Below are positions 1 to 5,716 of a stretch of 7,732 nt of DNA, piece after piece. This DNA comes from an uncultured Magnetococcales bacterium. GTDB lineage: Bacteria; Pseudomonadota; Magnetococcia; Magnetococcales; Magnetaquicoccaceae. The notes beneath the pieces were generated by a model. The model saw only the letters and a program-made list of their open reading frames with translations, ran no database searches and was not told the DNA's origin. The stretch covers positions 1 to 7,732 of the forward strand of contig CAIWLA010000430.1 in NCBI GenBank assembly GCA_903913345.1, read 5' to 3'. The position numbers and the translations under genes are program-made. Numbering within the stretch: position 1 is the stretch's first letter; every line of letters starts with the position of its first letter.

Positions 1-480
1 CCCATAAGACCATCCATACTGCCGCTTGCGGGCGTTCCAGTCATAATCCACCCAACTGTTGCCCCGCCCACCGGGATCAAAGCCGAAGGTGGGATCCCCC
101 CACCGGGAGGCCTCCCAGGGATCATACAGACGATAGGGCAGGTAACGCCGTTCACCGGAAGCCGCAGCAGCCCGACCCGATTGATGCGAACGCTCCTCAT
201 CCCGGTCTGGACGGGCTGGAATCGCCTCCGAACGGGGCACAGAACGGTCCGCAGAACGACCCTCTTCCGGGGACGATCCCTTCTTGTCTCCCTCCTGCAC
301 CTGCCGCATGAACGATCCGACAAACTTGCCGAACCCCTGCCCCATGGCACTCAGCTCCTTTTCGGAAGGAGGCTCAGCCGCCACAGACAGAGAGGGGAAA
401 AGAGGGGCCACCAGGAGAAAAAACACCGACCAGCCAATCGGCCAACCCGGAGGCAAAATAGTCCACAATCGATTTTTCAC
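1..480 (-). CDS. Exported protein of unknown function, N-terminal part (cut by window edge)
   Basis: The minus frame is open from a GTG at 480 to base 1, giving 160 codons with no stop, so the C-terminus lies outside the window. Residues 1-35 look like a Sec signal peptide: a basic start (VKNRLW), a hydrophobic core around 17-30 (WSVFFLLVAPLF) and a likely cut after SVAA. The mature part starts with a short predicted helix (KELSAMGQGF, GKFVGSFMRQ), followed by a charged Ser/Arg/Glu-rich linker at about 63-110. An aromatic, Gly/Asp/Trp-rich segment follows (YLPYRLYDPWE, then WVDYDWNARKRQYGW). I recognise no family. The GTG was chosen because the frame is closed by a TGA about 17 codons upstream, there is no ATG between, and the signal peptide starts well here. 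The ribosome binding site is weak (AAAGAC). It lies 195 bases beyond the previous stop, so it may have its own promoter. The composition echoes the secreted protein at 1302-1973. Confidence 0.72.
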   Translation of the reverse strand, partial: MKNRLWTILPPGWPIGWSVFFLLVAPLFPSLSVAAEPPSEKELSAMGQGFGKFVGSFMRQVQEGDKKGSSPEEGRSADRSVPRSEAIPARPDRDEERSHQSGRAAAASGERRYLPYRLYDPWEASRWGDPTFGFDPGGRGNSWVDYDWNARKRQYGWSYG

Positions 481-675
481 GTTGTCTTTGGGATCCGCAA
501 AACCCAACGGGTGGAAAAGAAAGATCTCTCACTGCCCGATTATCAACACTTATAGCGCACAATACCAGGGAAAAAAGATGGAAAACGAAACATCAGAATA
601 TTATTAAAATCTAATATACCACCGACAGAGAGTGGATGCAACAAAAAAATGGGCCGGATGAACAAAATGGAGACA
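481..675. other. AT-rich intergenic gap between two exported-protein genes
   Basis: This 195-base gap is clearly more AT-rich than the flanking genes. It separates the stop of the LolA-like gene from the GTG of the next exported-protein gene. Short frames in it show no coding character. I see no convincing intrinsic terminator after the upstream gene: there are T-runs on the minus strand near 640-650 but no strong stem before them. A promoter candidate is listed separately. Confidence 0.6.
613..641 (-). promoter_or_regulatory. Weak sigma70-like promoter candidate for the exported-protein gene at 1-480
   Basis: On the minus strand, a TTGCAT box (636-641, only TTG matching the consensus) and a TATATT box (613-618, five of six) are 17 bases apart. 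Transcription would begin near 606, leaving a leader of about 125 bases before the GTG at 480. The AT-rich setting fits a promoter, but the -35 match is poor and chance matches are common in such sequence. Confidence 0.25.
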
Positions 676-1299
676 TTATTTTGTCGCTCCCCCTGAAGGA
701 GGCGGTGGCGCGGGCAGAACCACCTTTTGGTATCCAGAAGGGAGCTCAAACAGATGGGCAGGCTGAGAACCTTCCCGAATATGGTGCATCTCCACGGTCA
801 GTCCATCAGCGTAGGTTTCGCGGATGGCGATATTCAGTCGGGGATCGACCCACAACTGGGCATACGGGGATTCCCCCTTCTCATCCACAAAATCGACCGA
901 CCAGTGTACGGTGGAACGGTTGTCAAAATTCGCGTTCCCCATTTTTTTGCAACGAAATTTTTTGTTGCGGCACGGGCTGTTTTCATCTTCTGGAAGGGGT
1001 GGCCACTCCAGGGAGAGGCCGGCACGCTCCATATAGGCCTGCTGCTTGGGAAACACCGTCCAAACCCTCTTGCTGTCCGGCTTGAAGATCATCCATACCG
1101 GCTGATTGTTCTGATGACTCTCGGTACGAATGCCATCATGCCCCACATACATCATGCCACTGCTGGGCAATTCGGGATGGGTGGCATCGCTACGGGTCAC
1201 CTCGGCGGAAAATTCAACCAATTGTCTCGGGGTCGCCCAACCGACACCCGGAAAGTGGCCAACCACCAGCAACAGTAAAAAAACCGTCCATCTGTCCAT
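676..1299 (-). CDS. Exported LolA-like / DUF4412-type periplasmic protein
   Basis: A 207-residue protein with a clear signal peptide (residues 1-22, MDRWTVFLLLLVVGHFPGVGWA). The mature part follows the pattern of periplasmic proteins with a LolA-like half-barrel (DUF4412 type): FSAEVTRSD, then MMYVGHDGIRTE, PVWMIFKPDSKRVW, QQAYMER, a late LWVDPRLNIAIRE strand pair, and an ending LFELPSGYQKV like the family's usual FE-P-GY end. Two cysteines (C110 and C117, spaced CX6C) could form a disulfide. A short Pro-rich tail (APPPPSGG) closes it. Proteins of this shape are thought to bind lipid or other hydrophobic ligands; that role here is inference. The ATG lies 2 bases after the stop of the preceding gene, implying translational coupling. 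A TTG seven codons upstream (1318-1320), with GGGAG before it, is a real alternative start and would overlap the upstream gene by 19 bases. Confidence 0.8.
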   Translation of the reverse strand: MDRWTVFLLLLVVGHFPGVGWATPRQLVEFSAEVTRSDATHPELPSSGMMYVGHDGIRTESHQNNQPVWMIFKPDSKRVWTVFPKQQAYMERAGLSLEWPPLPEDENSPCRNKKFRCKKMGNANFDNRSTVHWSVDFVDEKGESPYAQLWVDPRLNIAIRETYADGLTVEMHHIREGSQPAHLFELPSGYQKVVLPAPPPPSGGATK

Positions 1300-1301
1300 G
1301 T

Positions 1302-1973
1302 TCAGGGTGCATCCCACCAACCATCACTCCCATCATAGTAATACGGAGGAACCCGACGCCGACCGCTCCGACTTCCGAACCGATCTTCATAAGAGTAGGA
1401 AGGCGAAGGGTAGGAATCCCGTCGCCGATAATCGCGATCTGGTGAATAGGGATATTCCCAGCTGTTGCGCTCGCCACGCAGATCACCCTCCGGTGCGGAC
1501 CAGGTGCCCTCTTCCGGTGCATCATACGACCGGGAGGAACGACGACCATTGGCATACCCCTCCCGAGGCAGTCGGCGGTCCAGATCCTCGTTGCGCCATT
1601 CCGGCGGCACCTCACCCCAGGGCCGGTTGTCATAACGACCACGGCGTTCGGTCGCATCCCGATCCTCCGACCACTCACGGGGGGGAGGCGATCTCCTCCG
1701 GGTATTCTCCTCCGGAAACGGTTCGGTCTGGGAACGACTGTTGCGGTCAGAACGCCAACGATCCTCTTCGCGGTTTTTTTCCGGGACAAAGGCCGGATCC
1801 TGGGCCGGGTTCAAGCGAAAAAATCCCGCACCCCAATCGGGCGAACCGGCCACCCCCCATCCCGGCCAACACCAGACGGCCCCCAGAAGGGAGAGAAAGA
1901 GAACCAGCGGGCGAACACCAGGGGTGTACGCAGAAGGGCGGCCTGTCGGTCGAAGGTCCGGTACAGGCAGCAT
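1302..1973 (-). CDS. Exported Arg/Tyr/Trp/Pro-rich low-complexity protein, unknown function
   Basis: The frame encodes 223 residues. Residues 1-43 look like a signal peptide with a long leading region, a core at about 23-35 (LVLFLSLLGAVWC) and a likely cut after GWGVAG. The remaining 180 or so residues have almost no hydrophobic core. They are rich in arginine (33 by my count, about 18%), with many Asp/Glu, Ser, Pro, Tyr and Trp, and clusters such as NTRRRSPPP, DYRRRDSYPSPSYSYEDR and SGRRR. The end is aromatic (PPYYYDGSDGWWDAP). This points to a disordered polyampholyte, perhaps binding a polymer, polysaccharide or membrane surface; I recognise no family. Its ATG directly abuts the TAG of the RND permease (TAGATG), and its TGA lies 2 bases before the next gene's ATG, so it is tightly embedded in the operon. 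GAGG about 11 bases upstream is a weak ribosome binding site; coupling to the permease is likely. Confidence 0.75.
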   Translation of the reverse strand: MLPVPDLRPTGRPSAYTPGVRPLVLFLSLLGAVWCWPGWGVAGSPDWGAGFFRLNPAQDPAFVPEKNREEDRWRSDRNSRSQTEPFPEENTRRRSPPPREWSEDRDATERRGRYDNRPWGEVPPEWRNEDLDRRLPREGYANGRRSSRSYDAPEEGTWSAPEGDLRGERNSWEYPYSPDRDYRRRDSYPSPSYSYEDRFGSRSGRRRVPPYYYDGSDGWWDAP

Positions 1974-4757
1974 CTAATGGGAATCCTCGCTGGCCGATTC
2001 ATCCCGTGCCGGCTTCAGACGAATACCGCGTCGTCCACCCCCCTCTTTCTTGGCTTGTGCGTCCGCGAGGGCCATTTCCGATGGCCTCTCATCGACCCCA
2101 TTGGGGGCCTCCGCGGGGTGCTCCACCTCCATCTGGTCCGGTGCCCTCTCCGGTACCGGGGGAGGTTCTGGAGGCTCCTGGGTGTTCATGGCTCCAAACC
2201 GAATGGCCCCAAACTCCTCTTCCGTGCCATTCATCCCGGTCTCTCCCTTCGTCACCCTACCCACCACCACACCGGTGGTCTGGATCGCCTCCGAGGTTGG
2301 CGTCTCTACCCGGATCGATTTGGGATAGGGGGCCTTGGGTGTGACAAAGGCGCGGCGGGCACTGACGCAACCCAACGGAATGACCAGAAGCGTCAAAACC
2401 GTGGAGATCAGGGAGCCAAACAACAGGGAGATGGCCATCCCCTGGAAAATAAAATCGCCCAGAATGACGGAAGATCCCGCAACCAGTGCCAATGCCGTGA
2501 TCACGATCGGACGGGTTCTGGCCTTGCAGGAGAGGATGACCGCCTCCCGGACCGAAACCCCTTTCAAAATTTCCTGCTGGGTAAAGTCCACCAGCAGAAT
2601 GGAGTTGCGGACGATGATACCGGCCAGGGCGATAAAACCGATCATGGAGGTGGCGGTAAATTTGGCGTTCAACAACCAATGACCGGGGACAATCCCCAAC
2701 AGGGTCAGCGGAATCGGTGCCATGATGATGGCCGGCAGGATAAAGTTGCCAAACTCCCACACCACCAGCATATAAATCAGAATCAGCGCGACCCCAAAGG
2801 CCAGACCCATGTCCCGGAAGGTTTCATAGGTCACCGTCCACTCACCCGTCCATTCAAAACCGGACTTGTCATAGTTTTTGGGTGGACCCATAAACTCCCC
2901 GCTCATCTTGACGCCGTCCGGGGTGGTATACTGCTTCAGGAGTGCTTCCACCTCAAACATGCCATAGATGGGGGCATCCAGCTTGCCCATCACCTCACCG
3001 GTGACATACTCCACCGGGCGCAAATCCTTGTGAAAGATCAAGTCATCTTTCATGCTTTTGACAAACCGTCCCATCTCGCCGAGGGGAACGGTGTCCCCTT
3101 TGGGGGTCGTGATCGGCAGATCGGAGAGGGCGGAAATTTTGGAACGCACCTCCAGCGGCACCTGGATGACAATGTAGGTCGGCTCCAGGACCGAACCGCG
3201 CTTGACATCACCCAACTGGGCACCGCCCATGGCCATGCCCAGGTTGCGATTGATCGCATCCACGGTGACGCCACGGCGTATCGCCTTTTCCGTATCCACC
3301 TCAAACCGCCACATTTCATGGGGTTTTTGCATATAGCTGTCCACATCGACGATGGTATCGGTCTTTTTGAACAGACCCATCATATCCTCCGCCACCCGAC
3401 GCCGGGTATTGGCATCCGGTCCGGTAATCTCGGCCACCACCGACTGGAGAACGGGCGGTCCGGGGGGCATCTCCACCACCTGCACCACCGCGCCCAGCTT
3501 GCTGGCCATCGGTGTCAACAGCCCGCGCACCTCGACGGCAATATCGTGACTGGTCCGTTTCCGTTTGCTCTTGTGGATCAGTTGGACCTGAATATCCGCC
3601 TCCCAGGAGTTGCGACGCAGATAATAATGGCGCACCATGCCATTAAAGTTGAACGGCGAGGCCGTACCGATGTAGGTCTGCAACGCCGTCACTTCGGGCA
3701 CCTTGTCGCGAATCAGGGTGGTCATTTGTGCGGCCAGATTGGCCGTCTTGGGCAGGGCGGTCCCCTCCTCCAGCTTGAGGACCACATCAAATTCCGGCTT
3801 GTTGTCCAGCGGCAGGATCTTGACCGTCACGGCGTTCGTGTAAAAGAACAACAGTGACAGGAAAAATCCCCCCACCAGGAAGGCCATGAAGCCCCAACCC
3901 TTGCGCGGATTGTCCAGCAGTTGGGTGATCGTCGAACGATAAAAACCCTCCAGCTTTTCCGATGTCTCCTGTTCCTTTTCCGAGTGGCTGTGCAGGGAGC
4001 GCATGCTCGGTTTGATCAACATGGCCAGCCAGGGGGTGAAGATGAAGGCGGCAAACAGGGAAAAGAGCATCGCCACCGACCCCAACGCCGGTATGGGCCG
4101 CATGTACGGCCCCATCATGCCACTGACAAAGCCCATGGGCAGCAGGGCGGCAATCACGGTAAAGGTGGCCAGAATGGTGGGATTGCCCACCTCACGCACG
4201 GCATCAACGGAGATGACGGGACAACACTTGTCTTCCAACAGCCAACGACGGTAAATATTTTCCACCACCACAATGGCGTCATCCACCAGGATACCGATGG
4301 AAAAGATCAGGGCAAACAGGCTGACCCGATCGATGGTATACCCCATGACCCAGGCGGCAAACACCGTCATCAGGATCACCACCGGAATGACAATCAGGGT
4401 GACGAGAGCCGGTTTAAGCCCCAGGGAGTACCAGACCAGCAAGGTCACCGCCAGCGTGGCCACCATCAGCTTGAAGAGCAGTTCATTCACCTTTTCGTTG
4501 GCGGTCTCCCCATAGTTGCGGGTGACGGAGACCTGCACATTTTTGGGAATCAGGCGGCCTTTCAGCTCCTCCACCTTCTCCAGAACCCCCCGCGCCACGG
4601 AAACACCATTGGACCCTTTTTTCTTGGCCACCGCAATGGTCACCGCCGGCAAACCGTCCGCCACTGCCGATCCATCCGGCCGGGAGGCCCCGGTGGTATA
4701 GGTGACCAATTGGCTGGTCTCTTCCGGTCCGGCAAAGACATCCGCCACATCACGCAC
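1974..4757 (-). CDS. RND efflux permease, C-terminal part (downstream of a frameshift)
   Basis: This 927-codon frame carries most of an AcrB-type (ACR_tran) inner-membrane permease that uses the proton gradient to export substrates. Joined to 4750-5595 it gives about 1206 residues. In this frame's numbering: the rest of the first porter domain (1-90), TM2-TM6 at about 93-250 with the proton-relay motif GILVDDAIVVVENI (D159, D160), TM7 at about 288-308, the second periplasmic domain (310-640, with MPPGPPVLQ and GMAMGGAQLGD), and TM8-TM12 at about 650-800. TM10 reads GIIVRNSILLVDF, with Arg717 where AcrB has the key Lys. A hydrophilic Pro/Glu-rich tail of about 114 residues follows TM12. The GTG at 4757 is only the first start codon in frame; TTTTTGTG has no ribosome binding site and the frame is open back to a TGA at 4791-4793, so it most likely continues the upstream part. 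The stop abuts the next gene's ATG. Confidence 0.9.
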   Translation of the reverse strand: MRDVADVFAGPEETSQLVTYTTGASRPDGSAVADGLPAVTIAVAKKKGSNGVSVARGVLEKVEELKGRLIPKNVQVSVTRNYGETANEKVNELLFKLMVATLAVTLLVWYSLGLKPALVTLIVIPVVILMTVFAAWVMGYTIDRVSLFALIFSIGILVDDAIVVVENIYRRWLLEDKCCPVISVDAVREVGNPTILATFTVIAALLPMGFVSGMMGPYMRPIPALGSVAMLFSLFAAFIFTPWLAMLIKPSMRSLHSHSEKEQETSEKLEGFYRSTITQLLDNPRKGWGFMAFLVGGFFLSLLFFYTNAVTVKILPLDNKPEFDVVLKLEEGTALPKTANLAAQMTTLIRDKVPEVTALQTYIGTASPFNFNGMVRHYYLRRNSWEADIQVQLIHKSKRKRTSHDIAVEVRGLLTPMASKLGAVVQVVEMPPGPPVLQSVVAEITGPDANTRRRVAEDMMGLFKKTDTIVDVDSYMQKPHEMWRFEVDTEKAIRRGVTVDAINRNLGMAMGGAQLGDVKRGSVLEPTYIVIQVPLEVRSKISALSDLPITTPKGDTVPLGEMGRFVKSMKDDLIFHKDLRPVEYVTGEVMGKLDAPIYGMFEVEALLKQYTTPDGVKMSGEFMGPPKNYDKSGFEWTGEWTVTYETFRDMGLAFGVALILIYMLVVWEFGNFILPAIIMAPIPLTLLGIVPGHWLLNAKFTATSMIGFIALAGIIVRNSILLVDFTQQEILKGVSVREAVILSCKARTRPIVITALALVAGSSVILGDFIFQGMAISLLFGSLISTVLTLLVIPLGCVSARRAFVTPKAPYPKSIRVETPTSEAIQTTGVVVGRVTKGETGMNGTEEEFGAIRFGAMNTQEPPEPPPVPERAPDQMEVEHPAEAPNGVDERPSEMALADAQAKKEGGGRRGIRLKPARDESASEDSH
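1977..2318 (-). other. Hydrophilic Pro/Glu-rich C-terminal extension of the RND permease
   Basis: AcrB-type permeases usually end soon after TM12, at about 1030-1100 residues. Here about 114 residues follow the last membrane helix (from SIRVETPTSEA to SASEDSH). They include an EPPEPPPVPERAP stretch, acidic patches and a basic KKEGGGRRGIRLKP patch. There is no hydrophobic core. On standard RND topology this tail would be cytoplasmic. Its role is unknown. Confidence 0.65.
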
Positions 4758-5595
4758 AAAAATGGGGGAGTTGCCCCCGCGTACCCACGATCAGACGACC
4801 CACATCCTGGGCGGTCTTCAAAAAGGAGCCGGTATAAACACTGAATCCCTGATCACCCGATTCCACCTTGCCCAGGCCGGTTTCGCTGTTGGCCGTCTTG
4901 ATGGTCTGGGCAATCTGGTCCAGGCTGATTCCGTACCCGGAGAGCCGTTCCGGAAAGACCTCGACCCGGATTTGCTCGGTCCGTCCACCCACGATAAAGC
5001 CTTGACTGGTATTGGGCACCTCGTTGAGCTGTTGCAACACATCCAATGACAACGCCCGCAGGGCGGCATCATCCACATCCGACGACCAGAGGGTCAGGGT
5101 GACCACCGGGACATCGTCCACCGCTTTGGGTTTGATCAGGGGTTCCGGGACACCGGGTGGAATTTTATCCTTGTTGGAGTGGATTTTGTCATACAGCTTG
5201 ACCAGTGACGCCTCCATGTCCTGCCCGACGACAAACTCGACCGTCACCATGGCCATCCCCTGTTGCGAGGCGGAATAGACATGCTTGACCCCCGCAATCT
5301 CGCTCATGATCCGTTCCAGAGGATCGGCCACCAACGTGGCCACCTGCTCGGAGGAGGCCCCCGGATACTGGACAAAGACATCCACCATCGGTACGGAAAT
5401 TTGCGGATCTTCCTGACGGGGGGTAAAAATCAAGCCCAGAATCCCCATGCCCAGACAGGCAAACAACAACAGGGGCGACAGAGGAGAATGGATAAACATT
5501 TGGGCCATACTGCCGGCCACCCCAAGCTGTTTCGCCCCTTTCCGCCGCTCCTCAGGAGGGGGTGGCATGTCAGATTTGCTGAAAAATTTGCCCAT
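4750..5595 (-). CDS. RND efflux permease, N-terminal part (ends early by frameshift)
   Basis: 281 codons encode the start of the same AcrB-type permease. A basic cytoplasmic leader (residues 1-36) includes PPPPEERRKGAKQ. TM1 is at about 39-57 (LSPLLLFACLGMGILGLIF), followed by the family motif TPRQEDPQISVPMVDV and the first porter subdomains (VFVQYPGASSEQV, DPLERIMSEIAGV, then VEVFPERLSGYGISLDQIAQ). The frame then reads out of register (GQLPHFCA) into a TGA at 4750-4752. The other frame continues PIFVRDVADV, as expected for RND pumps, so this is one gene broken once rather than two genes. Start: ATG at 5595 with a weak GGG about 11 bases upstream. TTG at 5619 (eight codons earlier) and ATG at 5568 are alternatives. 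It lies 121 bases after the adaptor stop, with a terminator-like hairpin between. Confidence 0.88.
   Translation of the reverse strand: MGKFFSKSDMPPPPEERRKGAKQLGVAGSMAQMFIHSPLSPLLLFACLGMGILGLIFTPRQEDPQISVPMVDVFVQYPGASSEQVATLVADPLERIMSEIAGVKHVYSASQQGMAMVTVEFVVGQDMEASLVKLYDKIHSNKDKIPPGVPEPLIKPKAVDDVPVVTLTLWSSDVDDAALRALSLDVLQQLNEVPNTSQGFIVGGRTEQIRVEVFPERLSGYGISLDQIAQTIKTANSETGLGKVESGDQGFSVYTGSFLKTAQDVGRLIVGTRGQLPHFCA
4753..4790 (-). other. Frameshift site in the RND permease, at a G5/C5 hairpin and T5 run
   Basis: The upstream frame ends at TGA 4750-4752. The downstream frame is closed upstream by TGA 4791-4793 (minus strand), so the change of frame must fall in this short interval. It holds three five-base runs on the coding strand: G5 (4778-4774), C5 (4768-4764) and T5 (4762-4758). 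G5 and C5 form a perfect 5-bp stem with loop CAACT. Removing one base from any run restores an uninterrupted protein (for example VGTRGNSPIFVRDVADV). Gaining two bases would also restore the frame, but lengthens the loop relative to relatives I recall. Either a sequencing error or a real mutation would explain it. Confidence 0.88.
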
Positions 5596-5716
5596 CGGTT
5601 GATAACCCGTTCCATCCAAGAGAGATTATTGCCATGGAATCCTGACGGAAAAAACCGTTTTCATAAACGGTCCATCCCTGCGACCCCGCAACCCGGAAAA
5701 CCGTCAACCGGTCCCC
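5596..5716. other. Intergenic gap between adaptor and RND permease genes
   Basis: This gap is 121 bases, longer than the other spacings within the operon (2-46 bases). It holds the terminator-like hairpin at 5649-5671. No gene is evident in it. The possible TTG start of the permease at 5619 would shorten the gap to 97 bases. Confidence 0.6.
5649..5671 (-). terminator. Intrinsic terminator-like hairpin between adaptor and permease genes
   Basis: On the minus strand, ACCGTTT-ATGA-AAACGGT forms a perfect 7-bp stem with a 4-base loop, directly followed by TTTTT. Two G-U pairs could extend the stem. It lies about 45 bases after the adaptor stop. The stem has only three G-C pairs, so termination is probably partial; it could lower permease output relative to the adaptor or stabilise the 3' end of the upstream transcript. 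A T-tract follows only on the minus strand, which fixes the orientation. Confidence 0.6.

Noticed and set aside
88..116. Two adjacent perfect inverted repeats (GGTGGG...CCCACC and GGGAGGCCTCCC)
   Set aside because: They lie inside the coding frame of the exported protein, have no T-tract, and are short G/C-rich palindromes expected by chance here.
181..555. Plus-strand open frame of 124 codons at the left end
   Set aside because: It is antisense to the signal-peptide-bearing partial gene; the Arg/His-rich translation has no recognisable feature.
1214..1789. Minus-strand open frame of 191 codons overlapping the Arg-rich exported protein
   Set aside because: It is an alternative frame of 1302-1973. 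That frame has a signal peptide and fits tightly between neighbours, while this one has neither.
1130..2344. Plus-strand open frame of 404 codons
   Set aside because: It runs antisense across three minus-strand genes, is Pro/Arg/Ser/His-rich low complexity, and has no ribosome binding site.
1977..3857. Plus-strand open frame of 626 codons opposite the RND permease
   Set aside because: It is the antisense shadow of a clear permease. The translation is His/Gln/Gly-rich with no domain, typical of a GC-rich complementary frame.
3921..4844. Plus-strand open frame of 307 codons
   Set aside because: Antisense of the permease membrane domain; the His/Gln/Gly-rich composition is an artefact of the complementary frame.
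1974..5595. Two separate genes for the N- and C-terminal permease parts (a true two-subunit pump)
   Set aside because: The split falls inside a porter domain, the second part lacks a ribosome binding site and its own first helix, and the frames overlap at a homopolymer hairpin. A single broken gene explains this better.
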